Assembly: GCA_947447895.1 (NCBI GenBank)
Contig: CANFLM010000001.1
Location: 26,875 to 90,874, forward strand
Direction: 5' to 3'
DNA from: Hyphomicrobiales bacterium
GTDB lineage: Bacteria > Pseudomonadota > Alphaproteobacteria > Rhizobiales > Beijerinckiaceae
Length of the DNA stretch: 64,000 nt
Position numbers and translations under genes: made by a program. Below the pieces are notes generated by a model. That model did not search any database. It was not told the origin of the DNA and saw only the letters and a list, made by a program, of their open reading frames with translations. Below are positions 52,951 to 62,296 of this stretch, in pieces. Numbering within the stretch: position 1 is the first letter of the stretch; every line of letters starts with the position of its first letter.

Positions 52951-53918
52951 TGTGCGCCTCCCTGTCGGGACGGCAAATGGCATTGAACCAGATGATTGGG
53001 GCCGACCTCGTGGCGCGGCACGGCTTGGGTGCAGATCTCGGAGGCCTGCGGGCAACGGAAGCGGAAGGCGCAGCCGGAAAACCCGTCTTTCATCACCGGT
53101 ACCGTCCCGGGTATCGACCCCAAAGCCTCGCCCGGTTTGATCTTGCCGGGCACCGGCACGCAGTCGATCAATCCGCGGGTATAGGGATGGCTGGGATTGG
53201 CAAACAGGTCGGCTGTGCGGCCCGTTTCGATCACTTCGCCCGCATACATCACCGAAACATGGTCGGCCACACGCGCCACAATGCCGAGATCATGGGTGAT
53301 CAGCAAAATGCCCAGGCCCAGTTCCTGTTTCAATTCGGCCAGCAGCCGCAAAATCTGCGCTTGAACGGTGACATCCAGCGCGGTGGTCGGCTCGTCGGCG
53401 ATCAGCAGTTCCGGATCGCACATCAAGGCCATGGCGATCATCACCCGTTGCCGCAAACCGCCCGATAACTGGTGCGGATACTGGCCCAACCGCATCTGGG
53501 GAGCCGTAATACCCACCCGCTGCATCAGGCCGATGGCGCGCTGTTCGGCAAGGTCTCTGGTGGTGTTGTGATGGCGGCGCAGCACCTCGGTCATTTGCGA
53601 GCCGATGGTGTAGGACGGGTTGAGGCTGGTCATCGGCTCCTGGAAGATCATCGCCATGCGGTTGCCGCGCACGTCCTCCATCTGCCGGTCCGAATAGGCC
53701 AGAATATCCTGCCCGGCAAAGGCAATGGATTTGGCGTCGCGTCGGGCATTGCGGGCCAGCAGGTTCATGATCGCCAGCGCGGTCACCGATTTGCCGCATC
53801 CCGATTCCCCGACGATGCAATGGGTCTCGCCCTTCTGCACGGTAAAACTGGCATTGCGCACCGCCAGTGTCGGGCCGAAGCGCACCGCCAGATTTTGGAC
53901 ATCGAGGATCGCGGTCAT
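52947..53918 (-). CDS. oligopeptide ABC transporter ATP-binding protein (OppD/DppD-like)
   Basis: 323 residues. Walker [38 protein letters not shown], signature [20 protein letters not shown], Walker [19 protein letters not shown], and [16 protein letters not shown]-terminal extension with [14 protein letters not shown] carries the cysteines typical of OppD/DppD. It forms a heterodimer with the OppF-like protein. Stop and start overlap neighbours by 4 bp. Confidence 0.93.
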   Translation of the reverse strand: MTAILDVQNLAVRFGPTLAVRNASFTVQKGETHCIVGESGCGKSVTALAIMNLLARNARRDAKSIAFAGQDILAYSDRQMEDVRGNRMAMIFQEPMTSLNPSYTIGSQMTEVLRRHHNTTRDLAEQRAIGLMQRVGITAPQMRLGQYPHQLSGGLRQRVMIAMALMCDPELLIADEPTTALDVTVQAQILRLLAELKQELGLGILLITHDLGIVARVADHVSVMYAGEVIETGRTADLFANPSHPYTRGLIDCVPVPGKIKPGEALGSIPGTVPVMKDGFSGCAFRFRCPQASEICTQAVPRHEVGPNHLVQCHLPSRQGGAQ

Positions 53919-54748
53919 TTGATCACCTGTGTGCCGAATGCCCGCCGCAACCCGTCACCCACCATATTCATGCCCAGTACGAGGGTGAACAGCGCGATGC
54001 CGGGGATCATGATCACCCACGCGCTGAAAAACATATAATCCTTGCCCTCGGCAATCATCAGCCCCCAGGACGGCAAAGGCGGGGGCACGCCAAGCCCCAG
54101 AAACGACAGCGAGGCTTCCAGCAAAATCGCCAGCGCGATTTCAAGGGTGCACACCACCATCAGATGGCTGGAAATATTGGGCAGAATTTCATGGCGCATG
54201 ATGTCGAGTGGCGAACAGCCCGAACACCACGCCGCATTGACATAATCCAGCGAGCGGATCTGCATGGTCGTGGCGCGCGCGACCACCGCAAATCGGTCCC
54301 ACAGCAACAGGCCCAGCGTCGTGACCACCAGGGTCAGGCTCGACCCGACCAGTCCCACCACTGCCAGAGCCACCAGCACCACAGGAATTGACAGGCGGCA
54401 GGTGATGACAAACAGGACCGCATCATCAATCCGACCGCCGTAAAAGCCGCCCAACACGCCGAGGGTTGTGCCGATGATGCCGGAGGTGATGACCGTCAGA
54501 ATCCCGATGAACAGCGAGATGCGGGCGCCATAGAGCAGGCGGGTCAGATAGTCGCGGCCCAGCTGGTCCGTTCCGAGCCAATGCTGGCTTGATCCGCCCT
54601 CCATCCAGAATGGCGGAATCAGGCGGGCGTTGAGATTTTGGGCGAAGGCATCATGGCCGGTCAGCCACGGCCCGATCACGGCGGCCACAAACACCACACC
54701 GACAATCACGAGTCCGATCACGAAACCGAGTTCTTTGAGGCGTGGCAT
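53915..54748 (-). CDS. peptide ABC transporter permease (OppC/DppC-like)
   Basis: 277 residues with six helices. The N-terminal helix (FVIGLVIVGVVFVAAVIGPWL) is followed by the periplasmic LGTDQLGRDYLTRLLYGARISL, the diagnostic OppC stretch. The EAA-like loop is VNAAWCSGCSPLDIMRHEILPNI. ATG 54748 is used; an in-frame TTG two codons before would overlap the OppB stop. It pairs with the OppB-like permease upstream. Confidence 0.93.
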   Translation of the reverse strand: MPRLKELGFVIGLVIVGVVFVAAVIGPWLTGHDAFAQNLNARLIPPFWMEGGSSQHWLGTDQLGRDYLTRLLYGARISLFIGILTVITSGIIGTTLGVLGGFYGGRIDDAVLFVITCRLSIPVVLVALAVVGLVGSSLTLVVTTLGLLLWDRFAVVARATTMQIRSLDYVNAAWCSGCSPLDIMRHEILPNISSHLMVVCTLEIALAILLEASLSFLGLGVPPPLPSWGLMIAEGKDYMFFSAWVIMIPGIALFTLVLGMNMVGDGLRRAFGTQVIK

Positions 54749-54750
54749 GC

Positions 54751-55668
54751 TCAAGCCCCCCTCAGGCGGGGATCAAGCAGGGCATTGAGAATGTCGGAGA
54801 CCAGCGTCAACCCGATATAGATGCTTGCCAGCACCAGCACCACGGCTTGAACGACCGGAAAATCATTCTTCGAGATGCTTTCCCACGCCAGATAGCCGAC
54901 CCCGTGCAGCGCGAACACGGTTTCGATCACGATCGAGCCCCCCAGCATGAAGCCGAGCTGGACAGCGGCAATCGACACCACGGGGATGGCCGCATTGCGC
55001 AGGGCATGTTTGAAAATGATACTGGAGCGGCTCAGGCCCTTGGCCCGCGCGGTGCGGATATAATCGGATCCGAGCGCCTCGATCATGCCCGAGCGCATCA
55101 GGCGGGTCAGGGCAGGCACCGCCGTAAAGGCCAGCACGATGGCGGGCATCACGAAATGCTGCCAACTGCCGGTGCCCGAAATCGGCAGCCAGCCGAGTTG
55201 CAAGCCGAACACGATCATCAGGATCAGGCCGAGCCAGAAACTCGGCATGGCCTGACCGACCATCACCAGCAACGAGACCAAACGGTCGATCCAGGTATTC
55301 TCGTTCAAGGCCGCCAGAATCCCCAGAGGCAAGGAGATCACCAAAGCAACGGCAAGGCCGGTAAAACCGAGCGTGAAGGTCACCGGCATTCGCTGGCCGA
55401 TCAGGTTCGAGACCTTGTCCTTGAAGAAAAAGCTGTTGCCGAAATCGCCGGTCAGCGCGAGGCGGGTCCAGTCGAAAAACTGCACCAGCACCGGCCGGTC
55501 GAGACCATAGGCTTTGCGGATGACCTCGACATCGGCCTGGGTCGATCCGGGACCGGCAATCGAGATCGCCAGATCACCCGACAATCGCGTCAGCACAAAG
55601 GCCAGCGCCATCACCGTCATCACAACGGACAAGGCAAGCAGAGCGCGGCGGAATATAAATCGTGTCAT
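54751..55668 (-). CDS. peptide ABC transporter permease (OppB/DppB-like)
   Basis: 305 residues with six helices. The N-terminus FIFRRALLALSVVMTVMALAFVLTRLSGD and the block AYGLDRPVLVQFFDWTRLALTGDFGNSFFF are standard for OppB/DppB. The EAA loop reads YIRTARAKGLSRSSIIFKHALRNAAIPVVS. It is the first gene of the permease set. The M20 peptidase gene ends about 120 bp upstream of its start, so the promoter may lie further up. Confidence 0.93.
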   Translation of the reverse strand: MTRFIFRRALLALSVVMTVMALAFVLTRLSGDLAISIAGPGSTQADVEVIRKAYGLDRPVLVQFFDWTRLALTGDFGNSFFFKDKVSNLIGQRMPVTFTLGFTGLAVALVISLPLGILAALNENTWIDRLVSLLVMVGQAMPSFWLGLILMIVFGLQLGWLPISGTGSWQHFVMPAIVLAFTAVPALTRLMRSGMIEALGSDYIRTARAKGLSRSSIIFKHALRNAAIPVVSIAAVQLGFMLGGSIVIETVFALHGVGYLAWESISKNDFPVVQAVVLVLASIYIGLTLVSDILNALLDPRLRGA

Positions 55669-55787
55669 GGTGTCAGGCTAACATCCCGATGGGTGGCTGT
55701 CGTGTCAAAAAACACCGCATCATGGTGGATCATGTGGGCAAATGGCTCGAATTGAGGCTGTGCTTTGTCGCTTTGGACGGCACATCC

Positions 55788-57173
55788 TCAAACGGCTGGC
55801 GCATTCTCCCCCAGATCCCAATAGAGACCCGCCATCATGCCCAAGCCCTCGCGGGCGATGGCAACCGGAAGATGCTCGTTGGGAGCGTGCTGCGAACAGC
55901 CCGGATAGGAATGGGGCACCCAGATGGTGCGCAGGCCCAAAATTTCCGAGAAAATATCATTGGGCAGCGAGCCGCCCAGATTGGGCAGCAAAGCCGGCTT
56001 CTTGTTGGTGGTGCGGGCCAGCGAGGCCAGAGCCCATGTCACCCAGGCGTCATCGGGATCAAGGCGGGTGGCATGGAACACCTCGTCGCGGCTCTGGTTA
56101 ACCGTGACCATGCCGAACCCATGCCGGTCGAGATGCCGGCGCAAGGCAGGCAGAATATCATCGACATCGATGCCGACCACAAATCGCAGCTGGCAACGCG
56201 CCCAAGCCTTGGGCGGAACCGCATTGACCGGCGTTTCGGGATTGCCCACTTTCATGGCCAGAATATCGAACGAACACCAGCCGAACACCTGTTCGGCAGG
56301 GGTGAGATCGGGTTCGCCCCATGCGGGATCGATGGTCGGGCCGTCACTGCCGCCGTCGATCTCGCAATCCACCAAGACGCGCCGGACAGCCGCGGGTAGC
56401 TCCTTGGGGACCCATTCACGGATGCGGATCTGTCCGGTGGGCGAGGTGATCGTCGCCAGTGCATGCGCCAGCTGGATGCCTGGATCGGACAGGATGCCGC
56501 CCCAATTGCCGGAATGGTGCCCGCCCTCGCGGGCATCAATAGCCAGATCGAAGGTCATTCCGCCGCGCGAACCCAAAAAGATGGTGGGACGGTCCTGATT
56601 GAGCCGGGGCCCGTCGGACGCAATCAGCACATCGGCTTTGAACAGCTCCGCATGCTCCATGCATAACTCGCGCAAGCCGGGCGAGCCCATTTCCTCGCCC
56701 ATTTCGATCAGATATTTGGCGTTGAAGCCCAGCGCGCCACGCAGGTCCAGAACACATTTCAACGCCTGCAGATTGATAAGGTGCTGGCCCTTGTTGTCGA
56801 CCACGCCACGGCCATACCAGCGGTCGCCGATTTCTTTCAACTGCCAAGGCGACAGGCCTTCATGCCAGTCTTTGTCGAGGCCCCGGATCACGTCGCCATG
56901 GCCATAACCGAAAATGGTCGGCAGGCCTTTCGCCTCGAAGCGTTCGGCAAACAGAAACGGCCCCTTGGCCCTGGGATGGGTCATGACGCGGCAGGTAAAG
57001 CCGAGGCTTTCGAGCAGGGGCGTCATTTCATCGGCAATGTAGCGGGGCAATTCGTCCGCCCTGTCCGGGTTCTGGCTCTCGGTCGGGATCGCCACCAATC
57101 GGGTCAGATCGGCTTTCATCATTCCTGAGTCAAAATAGGCCTGGGCCTTGGCAACAGCTTGTTCTCTCGACAT
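55788..57173 (-). CDS. M20 family metallopeptidase
   Basis: 461 residues, cytoplasmic. Zinc-site landmarks: TIFGYGHGDVIRG (G-H-x-D-V), GRGVVDNKGQHLI (G-R-G-x-x-D-x-K-G), and YLIEMGEEMGSPGL (E-E-x-G-S), with the catalytic Glu. RGGMTFDLAIDAREGGHHSG marks the dimerisation/insert domain of the ArgE/DapE/carnosinase branch. ATG 57173 follows GGAGGGTTGACC. Placed upstream of the Opp-type importer, it probably hydrolyses an imported di- or tripeptide or N-acyl amino acid. Confidence 0.9.
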   Translation of the reverse strand: MSREQAVAKAQAYFDSGMMKADLTRLVAIPTESQNPDRADELPRYIADEMTPLLESLGFTCRVMTHPRAKGPFLFAERFEAKGLPTIFGYGHGDVIRGLDKDWHEGLSPWQLKEIGDRWYGRGVVDNKGQHLINLQALKCVLDLRGALGFNAKYLIEMGEEMGSPGLRELCMEHAELFKADVLIASDGPRLNQDRPTIFLGSRGGMTFDLAIDAREGGHHSGNWGGILSDPGIQLAHALATITSPTGQIRIREWVPKELPAAVRRVLVDCEIDGGSDGPTIDPAWGEPDLTPAEQVFGWCSFDILAMKVGNPETPVNAVPPKAWARCQLRFVVGIDVDDILPALRRHLDRHGFGMVTVNQSRDEVFHATRLDPDDAWVTWALASLARTTNKKPALLPNLGGSLPNDIFSEILGLRTIWVPHSYPGCSQHAPNEHLPVAIAREGLGMMAGLYWDLGENAPAV

Positions 57174-57297
57174 GGTCAACCCTCCGATCCGATCCCGACA
57201 CAGCCGACAGGTTGGCATGAACGCGCCTTCGCGTCACCTTCAAACATGACGGATCCGGTATGACCGAAAAGCCATCATCATCCCGTGAAGGCAGGTG

Positions 57298-58281
57298 TCA
57301 GCACCGTTCAAATTTCTGGAAGCGTCTGAATGTGTCGGGCATGACGGTATCGGGAAACACCGCCGCCCAATCGGCCTGTCCCACTTCGCCGACATAGAGA
57401 TCACCCCGGGAATCCAGTGCAATGGAATGGGGCGAGATGAATTGTCCGGGCTCCGATCCCGCTCCCATGCCCCGGTCAAGCCGCGAGAGAAGCTGGCTGT
57501 TGTGGTCGACAAAACTGATCCGTGCGCCGAGATTCGGGGTCAGCCGGTTGACGGGCTGGTAGGGCTTCAGCTCGCCGACGATACAGCAGGGGCATTGGCC
57601 CTGCACAATGGCCAGTCCGCTTGGCCGGTGCATGTTGTTGATCTGGGACTGATAGCGGCCATGGCCGTCAAAAATTTGCACGCGATGGTTCTCGCGGTCG
57701 GCCACATAGACAAAGCCATCGGCGTCGCAACAGATGTTGTGGGGCAGGTTAAATTCGCCCGGTCCCGATCCGGGTTTGCCCCATGACAGCAAATGGCGGC
57801 CTGCGGGATCGTATTTGTGGACAGCGGCATTGCCATAGCCATCCGAGACATAGATGTCGCCATTGGGCGCGAGGGCGGTGTGCGTGCAACGGCAGAACGG
57901 CTCTCCGCTCATGAAAGGAGCCGGTTTGCCTTCATTGCCAATCGTGAGCAGCAGGTGCCCGTCCAGCGAGAATTTGCGGACGGTATGGTTGCCGTTGTCG
58001 GTCAGATAGAGGCACTGGTCTGCCCCGATATGCGCGCCGTGGGCATTGACGAACTGGCCATGCCCCCAACTGGTCTTGAACTGGCCATGGCGATCAAGCA
58101 CGACAACCGGATGCTGGCCGCGATTGAACAGATAGACGTGGTCCTTGGCATCCACGGCAATGCCCGCGACATCCTTGAGTTCGATATCGGGAGGCAGTTG
58201 GCCCCAATTCTCCAGCGGGCGAAACGAGTAGGGGGGCGAACCCATGACCAAATCCGACGCCGCGCCGAGTGGCTCTGCCAT
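57298..58281 (-). CDS. NHL-repeat beta-propeller protein (6-bladed, PAL-like)
   Basis: 327 residues. NHL blades are seen as repeated hydrophobic strands with D-G/G-N-H turns: GIAVDAKDHVYLFNRGQHPV, DQCLYLTDNGNHTVRKFSLDG, DIYVSDGYGNAAVHKYDPAG, GFVYVADRENHRVQIFDGHG. The final blade contains SIALDSRGDLYVGEVGQADW. This is the fold of peptidyl-alpha-hydroxyglycine lyases and SMP-30-like proteins, but catalytic assignment is not possible. There is no signal peptide. It lies first in the minus-strand group with the M20 peptidase and importer, 125 bp before the M20 gene. Confidence 0.83.
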   Translation of the reverse strand: MAEPLGAASDLVMGSPPYSFRPLENWGQLPPDIELKDVAGIAVDAKDHVYLFNRGQHPVVVLDRHGQFKTSWGHGQFVNAHGAHIGADQCLYLTDNGNHTVRKFSLDGHLLLTIGNEGKPAPFMSGEPFCRCTHTALAPNGDIYVSDGYGNAAVHKYDPAGRHLLSWGKPGSGPGEFNLPHNICCDADGFVYVADRENHRVQIFDGHGRYQSQINNMHRPSGLAIVQGQCPCCIVGELKPYQPVNRLTPNLGARISFVDHNSQLLSRLDRGMGAGSEPGQFISPHSIALDSRGDLYVGEVGQADWAAVFPDTVMPDTFRRFQKFERC

Positions 58282-58515
58282 GTGTCATCTCCCTTTGAGG
58301 CCGATTTCAACCGTGCTTTCACGGTAGTGGACAGGCAAAAGGCTTTGAAATCAAGCGGATGTTGAGCACGTCGGGGGGCATGCAAAAACAGCAGGGATAA
58401 CAGGCAGCAACGCCATGCCTCCCGCCAAGTTGGCGGGTGACAATTCCGCCGCATTTGTGAATACTGGGGCTCAATCTGCAATTTCGACACACCAACCGGA
58501 TCAGGGGCGGAACAC

Positions 58516-59292
58516 ATGAAACGGATCGCACTACTGGCTTTTCTCATCCTGCAGATGGTGATGCTGTCGCCTGATGCGCATGCACAGGACCCATCACGGC
58601 TTGATGCCATCATCAAGGCCGGCAAAATCAAAGTATGCTCGCCCGGCGATTACAAGCCGTTTTCACTGGCAAAGCCGGACGGAAGTTTTGAGGGCATCGA
58701 CATCGATCTCATCGCTTCGGCCGCCAAAGCGCTGGGTGTCGAGGTCGAGATGGTGAAGTCCTCATGGCCGAAACTGATGGATGATTTTCTGGCCAGTTGT
58801 GACGTGGCCGTCGGCGGGATTTCCGTTTCAACAGAGCGGGCCAAACGCGCCGGATTTACCCAAGCTTATATGATCAACGGCAAGGCCCCCATTACCAAAT
58901 GCGAGAATGTCTCCAAGTTCCAGACTGTAGCCGATCTCAACAAGGCGACCGTGACCGTGATCACCAATCCCGGCGGCAGCAATGAACGCTTCGTGCGGGC
59001 GAATTTGCCGGCGGCCAAAGTCATCGTTTTCAATGACAATGTGACGATTTTCGACGAGATTTTGAAGGGCAATGCCGATGTCATGATCTCGGAATCGATC
59101 GAGACCATCGTCCAGCAGAAAATCCGTCCCGGCCTGTGCGCGGTCAATCCCGACAAGCCGCTGCAATATGGCGAGATGGGCTATATGCTGCCCAGAGGCG
59201 ATGCCGCGACCAAGGCTTGGTTCGACACCTGGCTGCATCTGGCCAAAGCCAGCGGCGAATATGACCGCATTGTCGAAAAGTGGATGAAATAA
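58516..59292 (+). CDS. PheC-like periplasmic cyclohexadienyl dehydratase / SBP family 3 protein
   Basis: 258 residues with a signal peptide (ALLAFLILQMVMLSPDAHAQ). The fold is a family-3 solute-binding protein (YKPFSLAKPDGSFEGIDIDLI, VAVGGISVSTERAKRAGFT). The stretch TVTVITNPGGSNERFVRANLP and DEILKGNADVMISESIE match PheC, the secreted prephenate/arogenate dehydratase that evolved from amino-acid-binding proteins, where N-P-G-G-T-N-E is conserved. No permease or ATPase genes are near, which favours an enzyme over a transport role. Its own terminator follows. Confidence 0.75.
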   Translation: MKRIALLAFLILQMVMLSPDAHAQDPSRLDAIIKAGKIKVCSPGDYKPFSLAKPDGSFEGIDIDLIASAAKALGVEVEMVKSSWPKLMDDFLASCDVAVGGISVSTERAKRAGFTQAYMINGKAPITKCENVSKFQTVADLNKATVTVITNPGGSNERFVRANLPAAKVIVFNDNVTIFDEILKGNADVMISESIETIVQQKIRPGLCAVNPDKPLQYGEMGYMLPRGDAATKAWFDTWLHLAKASGEYDRIVEKWMK

Positions 59293-59333
59293 GTCCCCGA
59301 ACTGTTCGGGACCCGATCCTGCCACCATATCCG

Positions 59334-59369
59334 AAACGGGGCTGGCCCTGCTTGCCCCGTTTTCCTTTT
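59334..59369 (+). terminator. intrinsic terminator after the PheC-like gene
   Basis: AAACGGGGC (59334-59342) pairs with GCCCCGTTT (59354-59362) and is followed by TCCTTTTCCC. It lies 42 bp after the stop codon. A smaller hairpin, GTCCCCGAA / TTCGGGAC, lies just before it. Confidence 0.75.
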
Positions 59370-59396
59370 CCCTCCTGACAGATCCGAGACCCGCTG

Positions 59397-60290
59397 ATGC
59401 AACAGACCACCAGACCCCGCTGGCAGATTGTTCTGCTCTTGATGCTGGTTGCCTTGACCTTTGGCAGCAATCACGTGTCTGCCCGTGTGGCTTTCGATCA
59501 TGGCACCAGCGTGATGCTGGCGGTGGTCGTGCGCTCTGCTTTTACGGCCTTGGCTTTGCTGGTTGCGCTTAAATTCGAGGGTGTCCCGGTCGCCCTTCCG
59601 AAGGGGCTTGGGCTGAAATTGCTGGCCACGGGGATTTTGCTGACGATCCAGAGCCTGTGTATCTATTCGGCGGTGTCGATGATCCCGGTGGGGCTGGCGC
59701 TTCTGACCTTCAATACATTCCCGTTTATCTTCGCCTTGATGTCATGGGCCATCGAGGGGCGCCGGCCATCCAACCGGACCCTGTTGTTCATGCCCGTGGC
59801 TTTGCTGGGTCTCAGCCTCGCCCTCAACCTCTATGGCCTCTCGGCCCAGACAGATGCCGCCCTGATGCTGCGCGGCATCATGCTGGCGCTGGCAGCCGCG
59901 CTGTCCTTTGCAACGGTGATGATGGTCACACAACGCTGGCTGATCGTGGTCGACAGCCGCGTCCGCAGCCTGTGCATGATGTCGCTGGTTGTCGTGCTGA
60001 TGGGCGGTATTGGCATTGTGCAGGACGGCTTTGCACTTCCGCTCGATCAAACGGGCTGGATCGCGCTGGCCTGTGTTTGCGTTCTCTATGCGATTGCCAT
60101 TATCAGCTTTTTTGTCTTCATGCCGCGCTTCGGCATGCTCGACAATGCCGCCGTTATGAATTTCGAACCCGTCGCCGCGCTGCTGATGGGTTTTTTCATC
60201 CTTGATCAGGCCATTTCACCGATGCAGATCGTCGGCGTGTTTGTGGTGCTGGCCGCAATGGTCGGTTTTGCCATCCAGAAAAAGGCTTAA
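59397..60290 (+). CDS. DMT family transporter (EamA domain)
   Basis: 297 residues with ten helices in two EamA repeats: the first starts LLLMLVALTFGSNHVSARVAF and holds FNTFPFIFALMSW, and the second ends MNFEPVAALLMGFFILDQ, the classic E-P-x-x-A motif. Members export amino acids and other metabolites from the inner membrane. The gene follows the PheC-like gene after a terminator, so it is probably a separate unit. Substrate unknown. Confidence 0.9.
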   Translation: MQQTTRPRWQIVLLLMLVALTFGSNHVSARVAFDHGTSVMLAVVVRSAFTALALLVALKFEGVPVALPKGLGLKLLATGILLTIQSLCIYSAVSMIPVGLALLTFNTFPFIFALMSWAIEGRRPSNRTLLFMPVALLGLSLALNLYGLSAQTDAALMLRGIMLALAAALSFATVMMVTQRWLIVVDSRVRSLCMMSLVVVLMGGIGIVQDGFALPLDQTGWIALACVCVLYAIAIISFFVFMPRFGMLDNAAVMNFEPVAALLMGFFILDQAISPMQIVGVFVVLAAMVGFAIQKKA

Positions 60291-60308
60291 ACCCAAAGTC
60301 TCGAACAC

Positions 60309-60345
60309 GTCTCGCATCGTTGCGTGGCTTGGTGCGATGCGGGAC
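60309..60345. terminator. inverted repeat between convergent genes
   Basis: GTCTCGCATCG (60309-60319) pairs with CGATGCGGGAC (60335-60345) with one mismatch around a 15-nt loop, in the short gap between the EamA gene and the convergent oxidoreductase gene. No T-tract is present, so strength is uncertain. Confidence 0.45.
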
Positions 60346-60347
60346 TG

Positions 60348-61397
60348 TTAGCGTGCCACGTCTTCGTACCGACCGCTTTTGAGGCTCTTGGCTATCGCTT
60401 CAATTGTCGCAGCCACATCCAGCGAGACGGCTTCGCTGGCTCCGGTCCAACCCTCGCCGGTGCGCACCCAGGTCGCAAAGCTCTCGGCCTCCAGTTTGAA
60501 GCCATCGGCTGCGCTGACAGTGGTTGTTTCAAAACCGATGGTTTTGGGCACGCCGCGTTTGATGTTGAGGGACAGGTGGCCATCGGCAGGGCCGTGATTG
60601 GAATAATCGGTCTCGATCACCCCGTTGCTGCCCACGATCAAGGCCTTGCGGTGGAACGAGGTGGACATCGAGCAGGAGATCTGGCCGAGCGCGCCCGAGG
60701 GAAATTCAAGCAGGGCGACAACGGTCTGGTCCACATCGGTTTTGGTGTAGCGCCCGCTGGCGATCACCCGCGTCGGACATTCGCCCACCGCCAAGCGGAC
60801 GAGTGACACGGCATAGGTGCCGGCATCGAGCAATCCGCCGCCCGCCCTATCGGGGCGCAGTCGGATATTGGCGGGATTGGCCATCGGTGTGCCGTCAGGG
60901 GCAACGATACCGAAGCCGAAGGCCGCCGAAACCGTCTGGATCGGCCCGATAGCCTCTTCGGCCAGCAAGGAATTCATCAAAATGGTTTGCGGCTGCGCCA
61001 TATAGGGATAGGCCTCGGCCAGCTTGACCCCCGCTTTGTGCGCTGCCCGGAACATTGCCCGGACATCCGCCACGCCTACAGCCAGCGGCTTTTCGCACAG
61101 CACATGTTTGCCGGCTTCAGCGGCTTTGATCGCCCATTCGGCATGCAGGTCGTTGGGCAGCGGGATATAGACCGCCTCGATTGCCGGATCGGCCAGCATG
61201 GCCTCATAGCTGGCATAAGAAACTGGAATGTCGTGGGTTTTTGCAAATTCGGCGGCTTTGTTGCCATCGCGTGAGGCCACAGCCTGCACGGTGAGGAGCG
61301 GGGACTGCTTGACCCCGTCCATGAATTCCCGCGCAATATTGGCCGCGCCCAGAATGCCGAACCGTACCGGTGCGAAAGAGTGGAGTATTTCCAACAT
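60348..61397 (-). CDS. Gfo/Idh/MocA family oxidoreductase
   Basis: 349 residues. The N-terminal Rossmann motif is VRFGILGAANIAREFMDGV (G-x-G-x-x-A). Then comes EAVYIPLPNDLHAEWAIKAAEAGKHVLCEKPLAVGV, containing the family signature E-K-P, and the C-terminal domain with DAGTYAVSLVRLAVG (catalytic-site region) and PDGTPMANPANIRL. It oxidises or reduces a sugar or cyclitol with NAD(P). ATG 61397 is chosen because GAGGATTGCCTA precedes it; an ATG 16 codons earlier is less likely. Substrate unknown and no obvious partners. Confidence 0.9.
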   Translation of the reverse strand: MLEILHSFAPVRFGILGAANIAREFMDGVKQSPLLTVQAVASRDGNKAAEFAKTHDIPVSYASYEAMLADPAIEAVYIPLPNDLHAEWAIKAAEAGKHVLCEKPLAVGVADVRAMFRAAHKAGVKLAEAYPYMAQPQTILMNSLLAEEAIGPIQTVSAAFGFGIVAPDGTPMANPANIRLRPDRAGGGLLDAGTYAVSLVRLAVGECPTRVIASGRYTKTDVDQTVVALLEFPSGALGQISCSMSTSFHRKALIVGSNGVIETDYSNHGPADGHLSLNIKRGVPKTIGFETTTVSAADGFKLEAESFATWVRTGEGWTGASEAVSLDVAATIEAIAKSLKSGRYEDVAR

Positions 61398-61537
61398 TAG
61401 GCAATCCTCGTTCAAAGCAGACGTGTTGCAAAGCGATCCCGACAATGTATGGGGATCAAGATCATTCGGCAGTCCGCATGATGCACCAAAGGCAACCCTT
61501 CGCCCTTACGGGTTTTTGAGGCCATAGCAAAATGGCA

Positions 61538-62026
61538 TTATTGAACGGCTTTAATGCTGTTCATGATGGAGTTGAGCTCTTTTTCTCTGGTTTTCTGTTC
61601 TTCCTCTGAACCCCAGATGGTAATCATTGCAGCACCTTTTTCAGCCATGACAAAAATCTGGAAGACCACTGTTGGTCCGTTCTCGTCTGTGGCCTGGTAT
61701 TTGAATGCTTTGGCGAACAGTCCGCCCAGCAGAAGTTCCTCGATGACCGGGTTTGGCTGAAGTCTGATTTTGTTGTCCTTCATCCAGGCGTCATTTGAAT
61801 TCGCAACTTTGTTGATGAGTTTGTCGTTCACGATTTCAACGCTGATATAGATATCATCGTCCGGTGATTTCGCTTCCCAGCCATATTCTATTTGTCTGGT
61901 CTTCCAAGTATCGGGGATGACAATCGTTCCAATCGGAGTTTTGTCTGGAAATGCCAAATTTTTTGCAAGCACCGGAGAAACAAAGAGTAAAACGGACAGC
62001 AGAAACGCAAAACGACGCAAAATCAT
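61538..62026 (-). CDS. hypothetical secreted protein (162 aa)
   Basis: MILRRFAFLLSVLLFVSPVLAK is a clean signal peptide cleaved near A-K. The mature part (about 140 residues) is charged and mixed alpha/beta: IVIPDTWKTRQIEYGWEAKSP, YISVEIVNDKLINKV, FQIFVMAEKGAAMITIWGS, ending in an amphipathic helix EKELNSIMNSIKAVQ. It may be periplasmic. AAGGGTGCCCC lies just upstream of the ATG. No family recognised. Confidence 0.72.
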   Translation of the reverse strand: MILRRFAFLLSVLLFVSPVLAKNLAFPDKTPIGTIVIPDTWKTRQIEYGWEAKSPDDDIYISVEIVNDKLINKVANSNDAWMKDNKIRLQPNPVIEELLLGGLFAKAFKYQATDENGPTVVFQIFVMAEKGAAMITIWGSEEEQKTREKELNSIMNSIKAVQ

Positions 62027-62203
62027 GGGGCACCCTTATGTTTATTCGCCGTTTGAAATTAGCTCGGGAGCGGCCTAGGTCAATATGATTTTCCCGTATT
62101 CTGGCTCTATGCACAGCATCATCCCGCTGGCGCGGGACGGTTAAGACGCCGCCGGATCCATTTCGCCCGAGTGCATGCGCATTGCCCTTGATGAAATTCC
62201 GGT
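62027..62203. other. 177-bp intergenic stretch, nothing recognised
   Basis: Between the small secreted protein start and the minus-strand terminator at 62204. It holds the promoter region of the secreted-protein gene. No ORF or clear element is visible. Confidence 0.4.
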
Positions 62204-62237
62204 CAAAAAAGAGTTGCCGGAAAGCATATCCGGCAAC
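62204..62237 (-). terminator. minus-strand intrinsic terminator
   Basis: GTTGCCGGA (62213-62221) pairs with TCCGGCAAC (62229-62237), perfect 9-bp stem with a 7-nt loop. On the minus strand it is followed by TCTTTTTTG, from CAAAAAAGA on plus. It implies a minus-strand transcript ending here, coming from the 62.24-62.79 kb region. Confidence 0.82.
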
Positions 62238-62296
62238 CTCCCTTATTGCAGGTCTCGCAATCCATGGCGGCAGGGGTGTCTTATTGTCCCCGAGGC

